Source of the DNA: Sphingobium sp. BYY-5
Lineage (GTDB): Bacteria > Pseudomonadota > Alphaproteobacteria > Sphingomonadales > Sphingomonadaceae
Assembly: GCF_022758885.1 (NCBI RefSeq)
Contig: NZ_JALEBH010000001.1
Span: 2,046,001 to 2,110,000 of the forward strand
Reading direction: 5' to 3'
Length of the DNA: 64,000 bases
In this document: positions 18,084 to 26,808 of the stretch, piece after piece
How positions within the stretch are numbered: position 1 is the first letter of the stretch
Layout of the letters: every line of letters starts with the position of its first letter
The notes under the pieces: generated by a model
Told to the model about the DNA's origin: nothing
Seen by the model: the letters and a program-made list of their open reading frames with translations, nothing else
Databases searched by the model: none
Program-made: the position numbers and the translations under genes

Positions 18084-18340
18084 AGCCGATAGTTGGGAAT
18101 GCGGGGACAACGGGCGGCCTTGACCAGCCACAGGTCGAATATGTTGGGTTCACGCAGGCAGGCGAGATAGCCGATGACATGGATGACGACTGCGGCAAGC
18201 AGCACCCAGACCGATTTGAGAACCAGGAACAGTTCGGCGGTGACGATCGCGTTGATGACGAAGAAGCTGTAGGTGACGCCGGCGAACATCTGCGGCCTTG
18301 CCAGGGCCACGAACAGCGTGTCGCGGTCGAGCTGGCTCAC
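18056..18340 (-). CDS. virB3: VirB3 inner-membrane protein
   Basis: A 94-residue protein with the VirB3 pattern: MSQLDRDTLFVALARPQMFAG followed by two membrane helices (YSFFVINAIVTAELFLVL, VWVLLAAVVIHVIGYLACL) and a REPNIFDLW motif. VirB3 works with VirB4 in pilin handling. The gene starts three bases after the virB2 stop codon and overlaps virB4. Confidence 0.94.
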   Translation of the reverse strand: MSQLDRDTLFVALARPQMFAGVTYSFFVINAIVTAELFLVLKSVWVLLAAVVIHVIGYLACLREPNIFDLWLVKAARCPRIPNYRLWRCNSYQP

Positions 18341-18343
18341 CGC

Positions 18344-18676
18344 TCAGTAGCCGGCCGAAGCGGTGGACTGGATCCCACCAACGATGCTCGCCGCGCCGAA
18401 CAGGATGAAGCAGCCCAAAATCACCACCGCGCCATAACGCCAGTTCATCCGACCGGTCAGCATCATGAAGCCGACAGCGGCCACGGCGATAACGGCGGCA
18501 ACGGTCGCAACCGTGCCCAGCAACGTGCCCTGCAGCCATTGTAAGGCACCAACGATCGGGCCGGAACCGGCAGGATCGCCATAGCCGGTCTGGGCAAACA
18601 GGGACGTGGGAGCCAGGGACATCAGGGAGAGCCATAGGCGAACGGATGCGCCAACCCCATAGAATGCGCGAAACAT
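18344..18676 (-). CDS. virB2: VirB2 major pilin
   Basis: A 110-residue pilin precursor: signal peptide region up to SLFAQ, then two hydrophobic helices (LLGTVATVAAVIAVAAVGFMML, YGAVVILGCFILFGAASIVGG) joined by a TGRMNWR turn, as in VirB2/TrbC. I chose the ATG at 18676 because GGGGG lies eight bases upstream and the signal peptide begins there; the open frame extends 20 codons further. It is the first gene of the virB operon, so the operon promoter should lie just above 18676. Confidence 0.9.
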   Translation of the reverse strand: MFRAFYGVGASVRLWLSLMSLAPTSLFAQTGYGDPAGSGPIVGALQWLQGTLLGTVATVAAVIAVAAVGFMMLTGRMNWRYGAVVILGCFILFGAASIVGGIQSTASAGY

Positions 18677-18770
18677 GCAAAGACCCCCGATTCCTACCTT
18701 GCAAACCGCTATGTCCGCAACGCGGCCCGGCTGCAAATAATATCAACATTCATGGATGGATGGGGATGCT

Positions 18771-18863
18771 TTATGGGACATAGGTGCGTGTCTCAGCGTG
18801 CGTGACGCCGGCACAGAGCGATAAAGCAGCTAATGCCACAGCCGATGCAAGAAAATGACGCAT
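18771..18863 (-). CDS. 30-residue secreted peptide, probable remnant of a mini YD protein
   Basis: An ATG with GGGGG three bases upstream opens a frame encoding a complete signal peptide (MRHFLASAVALAALSLCAGV, then THA) followed by only ETRTYVP and a stop. The mature start ETRTY resembles ETVTYQYD and ETITYTYD of the mini YD proteins. It is best read as a mini YD gene cut short by a stop, although a short secreted peptide is possible. It lies upstream of virB2 on the same strand. Confidence 0.45.
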   Translation of the reverse strand: MRHFLASAVALAALSLCAGVTHAETRTYVP

Positions 18864-19143
18864 AAACCCCCGGAGTCTTGACTGGCCTGCAAGACGATAT
18901 AGCGTAATTTCTCGACTGTCCCGGCCCATGTCAATGGTTTTCCAGCCACCGGTAAGCCAGCTTCTTGCATATGAAATGCAATCCCGTGCGCTCCGGTCCA
19001 TCACTTGGAACAGGATCATTTTGATCGCCCAGAACAAAATGGCCCATAATCGGATTCATCGTTGCATCAGCGATAATCCACTGGCACCGTAATGATGTAT
19101 CTCTCTGGCGCAGGCCAGAGAATCGCTTTGTGGGGGCCATAAG

Positions 19144-19686
19144 GTGTTCGGACTATTTTTGATTGCTGCGCAGGCGGCAACGGGCGTTGCTGCGCCGGTG
19201 CAATGTCAGATCGTTGCGGAAAAGGAAGAAGCGGCCACGCTTCTGATTGGCGTGTGCGGCGAGCAAGCCGTGATGCTGGGATCTGCCGCAAGCTACGAAA
19301 GCGCAGAACATGCAGGAACCGGCGCGGTCGTTGCGGTGGTGCGCCGCGTTGAGGGTACGCAGGTGTTGATGGTGCGGCCGGGACAAGATGGCGGCGCCTT
19401 CCTGGAGAATGTGACGGGCGACCTTGCAAGGCAAGCGGGGCGATCGGTGGACGCCGGGCTTGGTGATTTGAGCGTCGACCTGTCGCGCTTTGCCGAAAAG
19501 GGCGTCGTTGGGCTGGCCGCCGCTCATGTTGCGAGCAGAAGCCTGGCTGCGCAGACTGCGCCGGCGCTGGGCGAACTCTCCATCGAAAAATGGGTTGCCG
19601 ATGAGGCAGCGCGGCGCGCCCTGCCGGAGGAGAAGCCCAGGGTGGTCGAGGTGGTAGCGGAAGGTCGGGGGCCTGAGGCGCAGTGA
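19144..19686 (+). CDS. Hypothetical exported protein upstream of an RHS gene
   Basis: A 180-residue protein starting at GTG 19144 with GGGGG eight bases upstream. The N-terminus is hydrophobic (FGLFLIAAQAATGVAAPVQC), suggesting export. The mature part is Ala/Val/Glu-rich with two early cysteines (VQC, GVCGEQ) and ends KPRVVEVVAEGRGPEAQ. I recognise no family. It lies 23 bp upstream of the RHS gene on the same strand and divergent from virB2, so it probably belongs to the RHS operon and may assist RHS export or folding. Confidence 0.65.
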   Translation: MFGLFLIAAQAATGVAAPVQCQIVAEKEEAATLLIGVCGEQAVMLGSAASYESAEHAGTGAVVAVVRRVEGTQVLMVRPGQDGGAFLENVTGDLARQAGRSVDAGLGDLSVDLSRFAEKGVVGLAAAHVASRSLAAQTAPALGELSIEKWVADEAARRALPEEKPRVVEVVAEGRGPEAQ

Positions 19687-19709
19687 TGGATATTGGGGGG
19701 AAAGGTAGA

Positions 19710-22700
19710 ATGATGCGTTACTGGCTCGCCATGCTGGCTGCGCTCGGCATCATAGCGGCATCGGCGGCTCATGCTCAGGATGCCGCACCATCGCCGCCCA
19801 CGCGACCCAGCATCGACGAAAACGCTGTTAATCTCACCACCGGCCAGTTGATTACCAGCGTCACCGACATCTCGATCGGGCCGAACGATCATCACGGCCT
19901 GCAATATGTGCGCCAATGGGTGGCCCCGCAGTGGCGACAGGCCAGCGTGCCGGTGATGAATGGCAGTACATATTCGGTGACAGTCACCTATGATGGACAA
20001 TCCTACAGCTTTAGCCTGAATGGATCGTCATATATACCGGATGATCAGGACGGTTCCACGTTAAGTGCTGATCGACAGACCTTCACCTCAGGCAAGGGCC
20101 TGGTAATAAAATTTACCACTGGCATAGCGCCGATGCTCTATACCCAATCGAACATGGGCAGAGCCACCTCCATAACATTCCCGGATGGCACCACCAGAGA
20201 TTTGATATATGAAGAAGGGGCTTATCAGATCGATTGCCCAGGCGAGTGTAGAACCGTAAATCTTTCCAGATTGGGGATGATAGTAAGTTCAACGGGGTAT
20301 CAGTTAAAAATAAATTATGCCTCAGATAATCTTTCGAGCAGAGATGATCGCATTGCGTGGTCAAATGTTTCTCGTGTCACGGCGATAAATAATGCAATAC
20401 AATATTGCAATTCTTTATCTAATTGCACTCCAAGCGCCAATTGGTCATACGTCAAATATTCCTTCTCAAATGGCCTTGTTTCAACAGTAACAGATGCTGA
20501 CAATCGAACGACAGCATATAGCTACGCCGGCAATAAGCTGTCGCGTATTCGCATTCCTGACGCTACTGTAGACACGGCGGAGGTCACCTATGATGGCTCT
20601 GGCAAGGTAGCGACGGTGAAGCAGGCGGGTCAGACGTGGAGTTACAGCTATGGCGCTGGCAGCACGACGGTCACGGATCCGCTGGGCCACCCGCGCTCGA
20701 TCGGCTTCAACGCGAGCAGCTTGTTGAAGACATCCGAGACGAACGAGAATGGCTATACGACCAACTTCGAATATTGCACGGTCAATGACGCGACCTGCCG
20801 GATCAACCTTCTCAAGAAGGTGACGATGCCGGAGAGCAATTCGGCCAGCTATGAATATGACACGCGCGGCAATGTCACGAAGACGGTGCTGACGCCCAAG
20901 TCCGGTTCGGGCAATCCGGCCTTCGCGGCCTATCAGGCGACCTTTCCTTCGAGCTGTAGCAACCAGAAGACCTGCAACCAGCCGACAACCACCACGGATC
21001 AGGCAGGACAGGTCTCAAATTACGAATATGACGACAGCTCGGGCATGGTGAGCAAGGTCACCGCGCCCGCGCCTGCGGCTGGTCAAGCGCGTCCTGAGAC
21101 CCGCATGACCTTCGTCAACCTGCAAGCCTGGGTGAAGAATGCCTCGGGCGCACTGGTGCTGGCGCCGGCCGCGACGCGTTATCCTCTGGCTATTTCGACC
21201 TGTGCCACCGGCAGCGTACCATCATGCGTGGGCACGGCCACCGAGACGGTGACGGAACTGGGCTATCAGAGCAAGGCGGAAACCCGCGGCACCAATGTGC
21301 TGCTCGGCTCGGTGACGACACGCTCGGGCAATAATGACCCAGGGCAGGCGCGAACCGTGATCTTAATCTATGATGACGCCGGCAATGTCATTGGTCAGAG
21401 CGATGGCTTGGGCAATATGTCCTGGTCCCGCTACAATGCCGCGCGGCAGCTGACATCGAGTTGGACGGCCGACCCTGACGGGGCTGGCGCGCGGCGTCCT
21501 CGTGCGCAGGTGATCCATTACGGCGCCTATGGCCTGCCTGACTCCATATCCTTTGGCACCATCGACACCAATGGAGACAATTTCACACCGCTCCAGTATC
21601 GCTTCCTGACCTATGACGGTTATGGCCGGAAAATCACCGACCGGATTCATGCTGGCGGCAACGATTATTCTTTGACCCAGACCAGCTATGACGTGTTGGG
21701 GCGGACGGATTGCGTAGCGCTACGCATGAACCCGGCCGTCTATGGCTCCCTGCCGGGCGCTTGCGCGTTGAGCACCATGGGCTCCAATGGCAAGGACCGG
21801 ATCACCAAATACATATGGGAATGGGCCGGCGCGCTCCACGCCACGACCAGTGGCTACGGTACGGCGGACGCACGCGATGATTTTAATGATCGCAACTTGA
21901 ACGGCTCGGTGATCCGCGCGGTGGACGGCAAGGGCAATGTGACCTCCTATGAATATGACGGTCACGATCGGCTGCTGCGTACCTGCTTCAACGCGACGAC
22001 CTGCAACAGCGGGGCGGCGGACAAGTTCCTCTACACCTATGGCACGAGCGGCAATGGAACCGGGCGGATCATCCGCAAGGGGCTGCGCGGGCATTCGGAA
22101 GCGGTCTATACCGAATATAGCTATGATGCGTTGGGTCGGGTCACCAACACCAATTATCCGGGCGACGGCTTCTTCGATCAGGATGTGAGCTACAGCTACG
22201 ACAATTTCGGACGGGTGACCCGGGCGCTGGATGCCAACACCCATTATGTCTCCTACAGCTATGATGCGCTGGGCCGGGTGACGAGCCAGGGCGACCAGGC
22301 CCAGTCGCTCGCCATGCAATATGATGCCGCCGGACGGCGCACGCGGCTGACGTGGAACAATGGCTTCTACGTGGCCTATGATTATGACGCGACCGGCGCG
22401 ATGACGGCCATCAAGGAAAATGGCGCCGCGGCGCTGGCGACCTTTGATTATGATGCGCTGGGTCGCCGGTCGTCGCTGACGCTGGGCAATGGCGCAACCA
22501 CCAGTTACGGCTATGCCGGTCCGACCCTGTCGAACTTCAATATCAACCTTGCCGGTTCGAACACGACTTACGATCAGAATATCGATCTTCAATATAATGC
22601 GGCCGGGCAGATTACGGCGCGGATCGCGTCGAACAACAGCTATGCCTGGAATGGGGCAGTCAACACGACGCGCGTCTATCAGACCAACGCGCTCAACCAA

Positions 22701-23927
22701 TATAGCCAGGCCGGGTCGATCACGCCGACCTATGACGTCAAGGGCAATCTGAGCAAGGCGGGCGGCGACACATTCGCATACAATGTCAACAACGCGCTGG
22801 TGACGTCGAGCAACGGCACGCAACTCTATCAGGACCCCGTGGGCCGGATGAAGCTGGTGGGCAACGGCACGACCTGGCGGGTGTTCGAATATGACGGCCC
22901 GCATGTCGTGAGCGAGCGTCGGTCGAGCGACCAGGCGATCCAACATTGCTACATCTTTGGCCCCGGTGACGACCAACCGCTGGTGTGGTACGACTATTCG
23001 TCGGGCAGCCTGGTCAAGAAGTTCCTGACGGCCGACGAGCGCGGCTCGATTGTGGCGGTGACGAACAGCAGCGGTGGGGTCATGAAGATCAACAGCTATG
23101 ACGAGTTCGGCATCCCCGCCAGCGGCAATATGGGCATGTTCCAATATACGGGCCAAGCCTGGATACCCGAACTGGGCATGTACAACTACAAGAGCCGCAT
23201 CTACTCCCCCACCCTCGGCAGGTTCCTCCAGACCGATCCCATCGGATACCAGGACGGCATGAACTGGTATAACTATGTCGGGGGAGACCCAGTGAATCGA
23301 CGCGATCCGAGTGGGCTTGCATATGTATCGCAAGAGCATGTCAAGCCAATAGATCCTCAAAATAGCGGAGACATTATTACCGTAACTGGCATACGCCAGA
23401 GCCTGCAAGATTTGCTCGGGAAACCCAATCTAGCCGTACCGAATAACGTCGGTGGCCCAGCGGCAGGCGTGGGAGGCGCTGATAGTGGATATAGTGCGGG
23501 ACTAGGAATGCCGCAAAATATTGCATGGAATGGAGTGTTCGGGACAGTCCAAGACGTGCTGGAGACTGTGTTCGATCCAAATACCATAACTGTGACTGGT
23601 CGCCCCGTTAAAATCCAAGATTTGGGACTAACCTACGGCGGGACCATTACGCTCGTTGGCTGGATCAGCATCAATCCTGACATTAGAGCTTTACAGATTG
23701 ATGTGCAGATGATGGAAGCCCAAGGGACTGGAGGCCGTGTTTTGATGCAGTCATTGAGGCAAGCGGTCAAATCTGCCCAATCCCTCAACCTATCAACGGT
23801 TAGGATTAGTGCTGTGTTGGCTAATCCCCAGTTGGACAGGATTTTGCGTTCAATGGGTGGAGGGCCTGGAACATATTACCAAACTTCGGGTGGTTACGAC
23901 ACTCTGATCATTGACGTTCCGAGATAA
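19710..23927 (+). CDS. Secreted RHS repeat protein with GNAT-like tip
   Basis: A 1405-residue protein. I chose ATG 19710 (MMRYWLAMLAALGIIAAS, cut near AHAQ), which follows GGGGGGAAAGG, rather than the GTG at 19683. YD repeats run to RFLQTDPIGYQDG and DPSGL at about residue 1200. The linker carries DIITVTGIR and NTITVTGRP, TonB-box-like like those in the other RHS proteins, and the GMPQN junction. The tip includes QGTGGRVLMQSLRQAVKSAQ and ANPQLDRILRSMGG, which resemble the acetyl-CoA-binding region of GNAT acetyltransferases (GxGG..L..L...A, then NP....L...G); this is a pattern-level resemblance only. A small bL12-like gene follows at 11 bp. Confidence 0.87.
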   Translation: MMRYWLAMLAALGIIAASAAHAQDAAPSPPTRPSIDENAVNLTTGQLITSVTDISIGPNDHHGLQYVRQWVAPQWRQASVPVMNGSTYSVTVTYDGQSYSFSLNGSSYIPDDQDGSTLSADRQTFTSGKGLVIKFTTGIAPMLYTQSNMGRATSITFPDGTTRDLIYEEGAYQIDCPGECRTVNLSRLGMIVSSTGYQLKINYASDNLSSRDDRIAWSNVSRVTAINNAIQYCNSLSNCTPSANWSYVKYSFSNGLVSTVTDADNRTTAYSYAGNKLSRIRIPDATVDTAEVTYDGSGKVATVKQAGQTWSYSYGAGSTTVTDPLGHPRSIGFNASSLLKTSETNENGYTTNFEYCTVNDATCRINLLKKVTMPESNSASYEYDTRGNVTKTVLTPKSGSGNPAFAAYQATFPSSCSNQKTCNQPTTTTDQAGQVSNYEYDDSSGMVSKVTAPAPAAGQARPETRMTFVNLQAWVKNASGALVLAPAATRYPLAISTCATGSVPSCVGTATETVTELGYQSKAETRGTNVLLGSVTTRSGNNDPGQARTVILIYDDAGNVIGQSDGLGNMSWSRYNAARQLTSSWTADPDGAGARRPRAQVIHYGAYGLPDSISFGTIDTNGDNFTPLQYRFLTYDGYGRKITDRIHAGGNDYSLTQTSYDVLGRTDCVALRMNPAVYGSLPGACALSTMGSNGKDRITKYIWEWAGALHATTSGYGTADARDDFNDRNLNGSVIRAVDGKGNVTSYEYDGHDRLLRTCFNATTCNSGAADKFLYTYGTSGNGTGRIIRKGLRGHSEAVYTEYSYDALGRVTNTNYPGDGFFDQDVSYSYDNFGRVTRALDANTHYVSYSYDALGRVTSQGDQAQSLAMQYDAAGRRTRLTWNNGFYVAYDYDATGAMTAIKENGAAALATFDYDALGRRSSLTLGNGATTSYGYAGPTLSNFNINLAGSNTTYDQNIDLQYNAAGQITARIASNNSYAWNGAVNTTRVYQTNALNQYSQAGSITPTYDVKGNLSKAGGDTFAYNVNNALVTSSNGTQLYQDPVGRMKLVGNGTTWRVFEYDGPHVVSERRSSDQAIQHCYIFGPGDDQPLVWYDYSSGSLVKKFLTADERGSIVAVTNSSGGVMKINSYDEFGIPASGNMGMFQYTGQAWIPELGMYNYKSRIYSPTLGRFLQTDPIGYQDGMNWYNYVGGDPVNRRDPSGLAYVSQEHVKPIDPQNSGDIITVTGIRQSLQDLLGKPNLAVPNNVGGPAAGVGGADSGYSAGLGMPQNIAWNGVFGTVQDVLETVFDPNTITVTGRPVKIQDLGLTYGGTITLVGWISINPDIRALQIDVQMMEAQGTGGRVLMQSLRQAVKSAQSLNLSTVRISAVLANPQLDRILRSMGGGPGTYYQTSGGYDTLIIDVPR

Positions 23928-23937
23928 AGGATAAATC

Positions 23938-24141
23938 ATGAGTGCATTGCACTTATTAACTGATGAAGAACAAGTCGTGGCTGGTGAAATATCTTCGAGC
24001 GGATGCGCACCCGCCGATGCATTTAATATGCTTCAAGAGCGAAATGTGGGTAAGGATAGCGTCATTAGGATTTTGAGGGTTTTGTTTGACCTTAGTTTGA
24101 GTGACGCGCTTGCTCTCATCGAAAGTCAGCCTCACAAATGA
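23938..24141 (+). CDS. Small bL12-like protein, candidate immunity protein
   Basis: A 67-residue soluble protein starting 10 bp after the RHS stop. Its C-terminal half KDSVIRILRVLFDLSLSDAL plus ALIES matches the pattern of the ribosomal protein bL12 (L7/L12) C-terminal domain (KvaVIKavReaTGLgLkEAkdLVES) position by position. It is much too short to be bL12. Given its place behind an RHS tip it is probably the immunity protein, perhaps mimicking the toxin's target. Confidence 0.68.
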   Translation: MSALHLLTDEEQVVAGEISSSGCAPADAFNMLQERNVGKDSVIRILRVLFDLSLSDALALIESQPHK

Positions 24142-24146
24142 CCCCT

Positions 24147-24236
24147 GTGCCTCATACAGTCCTGCCCATGTGAGGCAGAGCAAACCGCCAGCGGCGGCGT
24201 CTCGTATAGCCCGCCTTTGTTCAGTGAGGCAAAATC
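24147..24236 (+). repeat. ~90-bp cassette-end repeat, left copy
   Basis: Begins six bases after the stop of the bL12-like gene. It matches, in inverted orientation and at roughly 80% by eye, 25991-26081, which begins six bases after the stop of the Sel1 gene. It contains the internal palindrome CCGCCAGCGGCGG and paired TGAGGC/GCCTCA motifs. A transcription terminator, recombination boundary or both is possible. Confidence 0.75.
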
Positions 24237-24669
24237 TCGCTGAATCAGGTCCGTGTGAGGCGGCTGAGAGTGTGATTTTAGGATAAAAGTAATGGCACTC
24301 CGGCCTGTGCTTGGGGTGCCATAAGAGTTTGTCTGCATACCGTTTTGGGACTGGTCGGCGATGGTGCCATAGGAAAATCGCGGGTTTTCCGACAGGGCTT
24401 GTGACGTGCTCCCTGATTGTTACCCGTCAGAGGTAGAGTCCAGCTCCTTCAGCTACAGCATTGCAGGGACGCTGGGCGTTGATTGAAACACAGATACCAA
24501 TCGACAGGCGCCCGACTTTCCTCACTGATTGACATAATGGAAGGAAATAATCCTTCCATTATGGGGCATGGCCTTCTAAGCGATTGCCATGCCTTTGCCA
24601 GTCTCTCCATTTCAAAGCCGATTTACCCGCCAGCAAGTCTGCGAAGCTGTCGGCCTCGACAGCGAGCTC
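24237..24669 (+). other. Intergenic region left of the IS3 element
   Basis: No supported gene. It contains a perfect hairpin at 24534-24562. The sequence next to the IS is unlike the sequence on the other side, so it may derive from an older deletion. Confidence 0.5.
24534..24562. repeat. Perfect 11-bp inverted repeat
   Basis: ATAATGGAAGG, seven-base A/T loop, CCTTCCATTAT. It could form a stable hairpin but has no T-run, so it is a poor terminator. It could instead be a binding site. Confidence 0.6.
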
Positions 24670-24722
24670 TGAAGCGTCCCGGGTTTTCCGGAGGCTCCGA
24701 ACTGTGAGAAGGAGCATCCGGT

Positions 24723-25046
24723 ATGAGCAAGATGGGAAACAGATTTTCGCCTGAGGTCCGTGATCGAGCGGTGCGAATGGTTGGCGAGCACCGTGCGGAT
24801 TACGGCTCGGAATGGGAGGCGATGAGTTCGATTGCCTCGAAGATCGGCTGCACGGCCGAGACGCTGCGCCGCTGGTGCCGCACGGAGGCAGGCCGACGGG
24901 CGGCACCAGCGGCGCAGGGTGTTGATGATAAGGCCCGGCTCAAGCTGCTGGAGCGCGAGGTCAAGGAGCTCCGTCGAGCCAACGAGATCCTTCGCAAGGC
25001 GTCGGCATATTTTGCGATGGCGGAGCTCGACCGCCGCGAGAGATGA
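24723..25046 (+). CDS. IS3-family transposase OrfA
   Basis: A 107-residue DNA-binding subunit: [17 protein letters not shown] followed by a helix-turn-helix ([17 protein letters not shown]) and a leucine-zipper segment ([21 protein letters not shown]), the standard IS3 OrfA layout. It overlaps OrfB by four bases in a run of ATG triplets, so OrfB is made by translational coupling or by frameshift to OrfAB. Confidence 0.94.
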   Translation: MSKMGNRFSPEVRDRAVRMVGEHRADYGSEWEAMSSIASKIGCTAETLRRWCRTEAGRRAAPAAQGVDDKARLKLLEREVKELRRANEILRKASAYFAMAELDRRER

Positions 25047-25951
25047 TGATGTCGTTCATCGACGTCCATCGCGAGGACCTGGGTATCGAGCCGATCTGCC
25101 GCGAACTGGCGATCGCCCCGTCCTCCTATCACGAACACGCGGCCCGTCTTGCCGATCCGGCGAAGCGTTCCGCCCGTGCGCGCCGGGATGACGACATGTG
25201 CGAGCAGATCCGGCGCGTTCACGAGGCCAGCTTCGGACTCTACGGCTCGCGCAAGGTCTGGCATCAGTTGCGGCGCGAGGGCCTTGATGTCGCCAAGTGC
25301 ACGGTCGAGCGACTGATGCGTAGCATGCGGCTGGCCGGTATTCGTCGAGGGAAGAAGACGACCACGACCGTCAGCAATCCCAAGGCGCCATGCCCGCTCG
25401 ACAAGGTGAACCGGGAGTTTCGTGTGGACCGGCCGAACGCCCTGTGGGTAGTCGATTTCACCTATGTCCACACCTGGGCAGGGTTCGTTTACGTGGCCTT
25501 CGTGATCGATGCCTATGCGCGGCGCATCGTGGGCTGGAAGGTCAGTACTTCAGCCACGGCCGGGTTCGTTCTGGATGCCCTTGAGCAGGCGATCCATGCG
25601 CGCAGACCCGGCCCGGATGACGGCTTGATCCACCACAGCGACAGGGGCGTGCAATACCTCGCCATGAACTACACCCAGCGCCTGGCGGAGGCCAACCTCG
25701 TGCCCTCGGTCGGCAGCGTCGGCGACAGTTACGACAATGCTTTGGCCGAGACGATCAATGGCCTTTACAAGGCCGAGGTCATCTGGCGCCAGCGGTCCTG
25801 GCCAAGCGCATCGGCGGTGGAAATGGCGACGCTGAGCTGGGTCGACTGGTACAACAACCATCGCCTTTTCGGCCCGCTCGGCTACATCCCACCCGCCGAG
25901 GCCGAAGCTAACTACTATGCGGCCATTGAGACCCTCGATATGGCTGCCTGA
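25043..25951 (+). CDS. IS3-family transposase OrfB (DDE integrase domain)
   Basis: A 302-residue catalytic subunit: HTH_21-like region ([17 protein letters not shown]), then an rve integrase core with the first Asp in [14 protein letters not shown], the second in [10 protein letters not shown], and the Glu in [15 protein letters not shown]. It ends in the [20 protein letters not shown] motif. It looks intact and potentially active. Confidence 0.95.
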   Translation: MMMSFIDVHREDLGIEPICRELAIAPSSYHEHAARLADPAKRSARARRDDDMCEQIRRVHEASFGLYGSRKVWHQLRREGLDVAKCTVERLMRSMRLAGIRRGKKTTTTVSNPKAPCPLDKVNREFRVDRPNALWVVDFTYVHTWAGFVYVAFVIDAYARRIVGWKVSTSATAGFVLDALEQAIHARRPGPDDGLIHHSDRGVQYLAMNYTQRLAEANLVPSVGSVGDSYDNALAETINGLYKAEVIWRQRSWPSASAVEMATLSWVDWYNNHRLFGPLGYIPPAEAEANYYAAIETLDMAA

Positions 25952-25990
25952 GTCAAACTGCACAGCCTCCAGAAAACCCGGGACGCTTCA

Positions 25991-26081
25991 AGGTTTTGTC
26001 TCACTGAACAAAGGCGGGTTATACGAGACGCCGCCGCTGGCGGTTCGCTCTGTCTCACACGGGCAGGGGCGCACGAGGCAA
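25991..26081 (-). repeat. ~90-bp cassette-end repeat, right copy
   Basis: Inverted counterpart of 24147-24236, reading away from the Sel1 gene. Shared blocks include CCGCCAGCGGCGGCGTCTCG and CCCGCCTTTGTTCAGTGAG. The IS3 right end directly abuts it. Confidence 0.75.
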
Positions 26082-26086
26082 GGTCG

Positions 26087-26569
26087 CTATCTATCAATCC
26101 ATAATCTGTAAGGCGGGGAGATGCTCTCCTCCGACTGTTGAGCACGTGCCTCCCAAGCCTGTGCTAGCCCCTTGTCGTAAGGAACGAACTTCCCTTCCGC
26201 ATAGAACTGCGACACCTGATCGCAGGCACTTTTATCGCCAAGCAGAGCTGATTTCATATATAATGAAAATGCCCTCTTTCTATTTCTTCTTACAGATTTT
26301 CCGTAATCGTATGACACCGCCAAATCGAACAATGCTTCAGCAATATTCGACTTTTCAAGAGATTTTAATATTGAAACCCCTTTGCGTTCATCTCTTTCCA
26401 CAACATCATTACCATATAAATGCCATGAAGCTAAGGCGTAATCTGCACGCATGTCACCTTCCGCACATGCCTTGGTGAGAAGTTCATAGGCCTCCCGCAG
26501 TTTCGGCTCTTCGCTGCGAGATAGAGCAAGGGCCTTCTCATAGCCGGAGGGCGCTCCACTCACTGTCAT
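26087..26569 (-). CDS. Sel1-repeat protein, candidate immunity protein
   Basis: A 160-residue protein with Sel1/TPR-like helical repeats (ADYALASWHLYGNDVVERDE, EALFDLAVSYDYGKSVRRN, SLYMKSALLGDKSACDQVSQ, FYAEGKFVPYDKGLAQAWEA). There is no signal peptide, so it is cytoplasmic. Its ATG overlaps the stop of a displaced RHS tip fragment (ATGA). Sel1 proteins are known partners in toxin neutralisation in other systems; here the role is inferred from context. It is the last gene of the minus-strand tip array. Confidence 0.75.
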   Translation of the reverse strand: MTVSGAPSGYEKALALSRSEEPKLREAYELLTKACAEGDMRADYALASWHLYGNDVVERDERKGVSILKSLEKSNIAEALFDLAVSYDYGKSVRRNRKRAFSLYMKSALLGDKSACDQVSQFYAEGKFVPYDKGLAQAWEARAQQSEESISPPYRLWIDR

Positions 26570-26808
26570 CCTCCAACCTCCATGAAATCAAGCGCTGCAA
26601 TGTCAGGGCCACACGTCGGTGATCTCGCTGGATTTCCACCCCAGCAAGGATCGAGCATAAAGTCTGGGATCAAAAGCGGCGGGAAGAACCCTTTTGGAGG
26701 CCATGGTTTCTTCCAACCTGGCGGTGGCTTGCGAGGAGGGCGCCTCCTCTCATCACCTTTTTCTCCACCCCATCCATCTTTGCCTTTTCTAGCTTGACCC
26801 TTTTGGTG
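26566..26808 (-). pseudogene. Displaced RHS C-terminal tip fragment, no start codon
   Basis: An 80-codon frame without a suitable start runs into the Sel1 gene with an ATGA overlap. It is Pro/Gly/Lys/Trp-rich at first (GWGGEKGDERRRPPRKPPPG, then KPWPPKGFFPP) and ends DPCWGGNPARSPTCGPDIAA and the following residues. This is the texture of an RHS post-core linker and tip. It is in the same frame as the preceding 58-codon gene, immediately after its stop codon. Probably the 3' stump of a replaced tip, still coupled to its immunity gene. Confidence 0.55.

Larger units (their letters stand above)
24670..25990 (+). mobile_element. IS3-family insertion sequence (two overlapping ORFs)
   Basis: Terminal inverted repeats begin TGAAGCGTCCCGGGTTTTC at 24670 and, on the other strand, at 25990, with one mismatch in about 27 bp. 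Total length is 1321 bp, normal for IS3. It carries orfA and orfB. The flanking triplets (CTC left, AGG right) do not match, so no target duplication is visible. This suggests a rearrangement after insertion. Confidence 0.92.

Noticed and set aside
10907..18676. virB5 or virB7 hidden in small frames of the cluster
   Set aside because: Genes overlap or abut throughout and leave no room; no lipobox frame found next to virB9.
21720..23408. Long minus-strand frame opposite the 19710 RHS gene
   Set aside because: The antisense of YD repeats lacks stops because of codon bias; the product is repetitive in I/V/G/R with no domain.
24534..24562. dif-like or telomere-like recombination site
   Set aside because: Arms of 11 bp with a 7-bp spacer resemble dif in size only; the inner bases do not match the XerC/XerD half-sites.
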